From assembly GCA_947003375.1 (NCBI GenBank), contig CAMQOJ010000200.1, positions 1 to 7,514 of the forward strand: a stretch of 7,514 nucleotides of DNA, in the 5' to 3' direction. The position numbers and the translations under genes were made by a program. Below the pieces are notes generated by a model, which worked only from the letters and a program-made list of their open reading frames with translations, was not told the DNA's origin and did no database searches. Shown here piece after piece: positions 5,262 through 7,514 of this stretch; the first letter of the stretch is position 1, and each line of letters begins with the position of its first letter. Source of the stretch: an uncultured Lachnospiraceae bacterium. GTDB taxonomy: Bacteria; Bacillota; Clostridia; Lachnospirales; Lachnospiraceae.

Positions 5262-7474
5262 ATATGAACACGGCTCTGGATGATCTCCGCCGCTTCCAGG
5301 GCCGTCTTCTGTCCCTGATAATAGCCTTCCGCCTCTTCGCCTATGATGCCCAGCACTTCTCCGGCTTCGGCAAAGGACACCGGCCTTGCCGCCTCTATCA
5401 GGCGAAGCGTCAGCTCCACCTCTTCCCGGGTGGGGATATGGTATTCATACTCCCAATCGGCGTAGGAAATCGCCATGCCCGCGCCGGAAGAGTCCGGCTT
5501 TACGGCATTCGCGGCCTTTTCCGCCAGGATATCCTTTCGGGTGGGGAAAAAGGAGGAGGAGCCGTCCTCAGAGGCCAGGAAGCTTTCCAGAAAAGCCCAG
5601 GCACCCTCTCTGCACTCGGACTTCGCCGTGATGGCATAGGCCCCATAGGGGATGAGCATGCATCCGGCGCTGCCGTCGGCAGAGGGGAAGCCGATGCAGC
5701 TGCCCTCATTGTCAAAGATTGCCATAGGCAGCTGAACGGAAGTAAAATCCGAAATGTCCTCTACCAGGAGAAGCACTTCCCCGTTCCGGATTCGGACAGG
5801 CGTGGACGACCGCTCAGGGCTTTGCTGCGCCTCATCAGGAAAACGGCCCACGAATTCCAGGAGCCTTAGGAAAGCCGCGGAATCGAAAAAGCATTCCCCG
5901 GAAGACCAGTCGATAAAGGCATCCTCATTGTAGCTCATCAGATACCGCATCATCTCGCCCCTGGACACATTGTCGAAAAGCTCCGCCTGGGGATGGGCGT
6001 CCGCGTAGGCCATCAGCTCGTCCAGAGTCCAACCGAAGCTCTCCCCTACTTCCCCGCGCCATCCGAACACCGTCTTCATGGAAAAGTATGACGGAATCGT
6101 AATTAATCTGCCATTTACAGTATAGGCATCCAGGAGGTTGTCCAGGAAGTCGGAGCGGTCCAGGCTGCCGCTGGGTTCCAGATATTCATTCAAATCCACG
6201 AAAAGCCCCTTGGCAGCCAGGGCCTTTAAGTCAAGGTCGGCAATGTCCAGGATGTCGGGGCAGTCCTCGGAGAGGATATCCGCGTTCAGCCGGGCAATGG
6301 CATCCGCCTGGTCATGGGTCTCGGGATCCAGATACTCCCTGATCTGCACACGGTATCTGCCGTTTCCCCGGTTGAATGCCGTCACCGCGTTTCGCAGGGT
6401 GGAATTGCTGTAGAGGGTGCCCAGGACGATGGGCTCCTTTCGCGCTGCCTGGGAGCCGTCCGCCTTTTTCAGCAAAGCCAGCTCACAGCTGCCGCTGGAC
6501 AAATCTCTCATGACCGCCAGGATTGTGCCTGCTTCCGGCATATGGACGGCCGTCACATAGGAGCCGTTGATGCCCTGGTCCAGCCAGTCGAACAGGGCCT
6601 GGCCCCTCTGAGCCGTCAAATCATAAGCGTAGGCGGATGTCCTGTCATAGGACAGGAGGCTGTTCTCCATGCCGGGAACCAGAACGGAACTGTCCCCTTT
6701 CGGGAAATCGGGATACACAGTCCCCATTTTCCCATTGTCGAAATCGATTCCGGCCAGGAAGGAATCGTCCCCGTCCGGGCTGTCGTCATGGCAGCGGGCA
6801 TACATCATGCCATTCCCTGCGCGTCCCATGGCGCTGATTCTGGCCACGTCAGGATAGACAGCGCCCCTGTAAACGCCCTCTGAGGTATACAGCCAGATGC
6901 AGGGGCTGCCGGAAGCTCTGCCCGCTATGTATGCGCGCCCCTGGCCGTCCACCGCCAGCAGGTCTGGGCTGTCTGTCTCCCCGGAGATGTCCACATCGTA
7001 CAACAGGCTCCCCTCTGCATCAAATTTGCATAGATGGGGCGTGGAACCGGCACCTTCCGTCACATAGGCCATGAGATAGAAGCAGCCGTCCCCATCCATG
7101 GCAAAGAGGGTGGTGACGAACCTGTCCTTACCGTCCGGCCAGCGCAGAGGAATGTCAGGCAGGGGGCCGCCTGCCGGGGAGCTGCCATCCAGCGAGCCGT
7201 CCGCCAGGGAATAGCCGCTCAGCCGGTAGCAAAACCCATCTCCCTGCCGCTGATAGGAGATATAGTAAAAGGCATCCCCAAAGAACACTATGCTGCTGTA
7301 AGCATCCTTATCCAGCTCAATGGGCAGGAATTCCGGAATCCATACCTGGCCGCCGCTGTCCCCAAGGTCGCCGCCCCTGCCGCAGGATGCAGTGAAAAGC
7401 AGCAAGAATAAGGCAATCAGCCCAATCCGGAACCGCTTCGCTATCTGTGTCTTTCCCTCTGATCTGTTCTCCAT
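5243..7474 (-). CDS. Extracellular solute-binding lipoprotein, family 1 (long form)
   Basis: This is a complete 743-residue exported lipoprotein. A basic N-terminus (KRFRIG) and hydrophobic IALFLLLFTAS end at Cys31, giving a TASC lipobox, so the mature protein is lipid-anchored outside the membrane. Residues about 45-345 contain recurring short motifs such as FAMDGDGCFYL, LAVDGQGRAYIAG and NGMMYARC, like blades of a beta-propeller. Residues about 347-743 resemble a family 1 solute-binding protein of ABC sugar uptake: EPIVLGTLYSNSTLRNAVTAFN (from 347), a CPDILDI segment (405-411), a WAFLESFL helix (626-633) and a closing EEAEGYYQGQKTALEAAEIIQSRVHIYVNED. Ordinary binding proteins are 400-500 residues; the excess is the N-terminal half. 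The ATG at 7474 has GGAGGG 6 bases upstream. No permease genes are visible, and the ligand is unknown. This gene appears more GC-rich than the exporter genes at the left end. Confidence 0.9.
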   Translation of the reverse strand: MENRSEGKTQIAKRFRIGLIALFLLLFTASCGRGGDLGDSGGQVWIPEFLPIELDKDAYSSIVFFGDAFYYISYQRQGDGFCYRLSGYSLADGSLDGSSPAGGPLPDIPLRWPDGKDRFVTTLFAMDGDGCFYLMAYVTEGAGSTPHLCKFDAEGSLLYDVDISGETDSPDLLAVDGQGRAYIAGRASGSPCIWLYTSEGVYRGAVYPDVARISAMGRAGNGMMYARCHDDSPDGDDSFLAGIDFDNGKMGTVYPDFPKGDSSVLVPGMENSLLSYDRTSAYAYDLTAQRGQALFDWLDQGINGSYVTAVHMPEAGTILAVMRDLSSGSCELALLKKADGSQAARKEPIVLGTLYSNSTLRNAVTAFNRGNGRYRVQIREYLDPETHDQADAIARLNADILSEDCPDILDIADLDLKALAAKGLFVDLNEYLEPSGSLDRSDFLDNLLDAYTVNGRLITIPSYFSMKTVFGWRGEVGESFGWTLDELMAYADAHPQAELFDNVSRGEMMRYLMSYNEDAFIDWSSGECFFDSAAFLRLLEFVGRFPDEAQQSPERSSTPVRIRNGEVLLLVEDISDFTSVQLPMAIFDNEGSCIGFPSADGSAGCMLIPYGAYAITAKSECREGAWAFLESFLASEDGSSSFFPTRKDILAEKAANAVKPDSSGAGMAISYADWEYEYHIPTREEVELTLRLIEAARPVSFAEAGEVLGIIGEEAEGYYQGQKTALEAAEIIQSRVHIYVNED

Positions 7475-7480
7475 CTCTTT

Positions 7481-7486
7481 CCCTCC
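7481..7486 (-). promoter_or_regulatory. Ribosome-binding site of the lipoprotein gene
   Basis: GGAGGG on the minus strand lies 6 bases upstream of the ATG at 7474-7472 and fixes this start. Only about 28 bases of upstream DNA remain in the window, too few to judge the promoter. Confidence 0.85.
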
Positions 7487-7514
7487 AGTGAGTTTTTGCA
7501 GCGCCTGTTGGAAC

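Noticed and set aside
5177..5869. 230-codon plus-strand frame and other long plus-strand frames opposite the lipoprotein gene (e.g. 6314-6883, 7034-7411)
   Set aside because: They are antisense shadows of a GC-rich gene, lack recognisable domains and have no convincing RBS.

Overview
The window looks like the end of a contig from a Gram-positive Clostridia, most likely a gut Lachnospiraceae-type bacterium. The evidence is the strong GGAGG ribosome-binding sites, an AAA-ATPase/PD-(D/E)XK protein of a kind common in that group, a large lipobox-bearing sugar-type solute-binding protein, and a yybP-ykoY-type riboswitch. No taxonomic search was possible, so this is inference from gene content.

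Bases 1-47 are not genome. They are the P7 side of an Illumina Nextera library molecule: the end of P7, an 8-base index, the read-2 primer site and the Tn5 mosaic end. Genomic sequence starts at 48, inside the last 71 codons of an ABC exporter gene. A complete second ABC exporter half (283-1908) follows 18 bases later, so the two probably form a heterodimer encoded by one operon. After a gap of about 150 bases with a plausible promoter comes a complete 531-residue AAA-ATPase-like/PD-(D/E)XK nuclease-fold protein of unknown function (2065-3660).

The most interesting stretch is 3700-5261. A near-consensus promoter (3724-3752) drives a well-preserved yybP-ykoY-type (Mn2+) riboswitch whose 3' P1 strand lies inside the 5' arm of a 23-bp terminator hairpin, the classic layout of a metal-ON transcriptional switch. 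What follows is not an intact Mn2+ exporter. A good RBS and an ATG with about ten codons, possibly the stub of the original exporter gene, run directly into a glycerate 2-kinase C-terminal (MOFRL) fragment. After that come an out-of-frame LrgB C-terminal fragment, a possible membrane-protein N-terminal remnant, a 23-codon ABC-ATPase scrap and a GH3 glycosidase remnant with a frameshift and an internal deletion. All are on the + strand and butt against one another, so this is a gene graveyard made by successive deletions, or less likely an assembly mosaic.

The right third (7474-5243, - strand) is one intact gene for a 743-residue lipoprotein with a repeat-rich N-terminal half and a family 1 solute-binding C-terminal half. 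It converges on, and slightly overlaps, the open frame of the GH3 remnant. No rRNA, tRNA, CRISPR array, transposase or integrase was seen.
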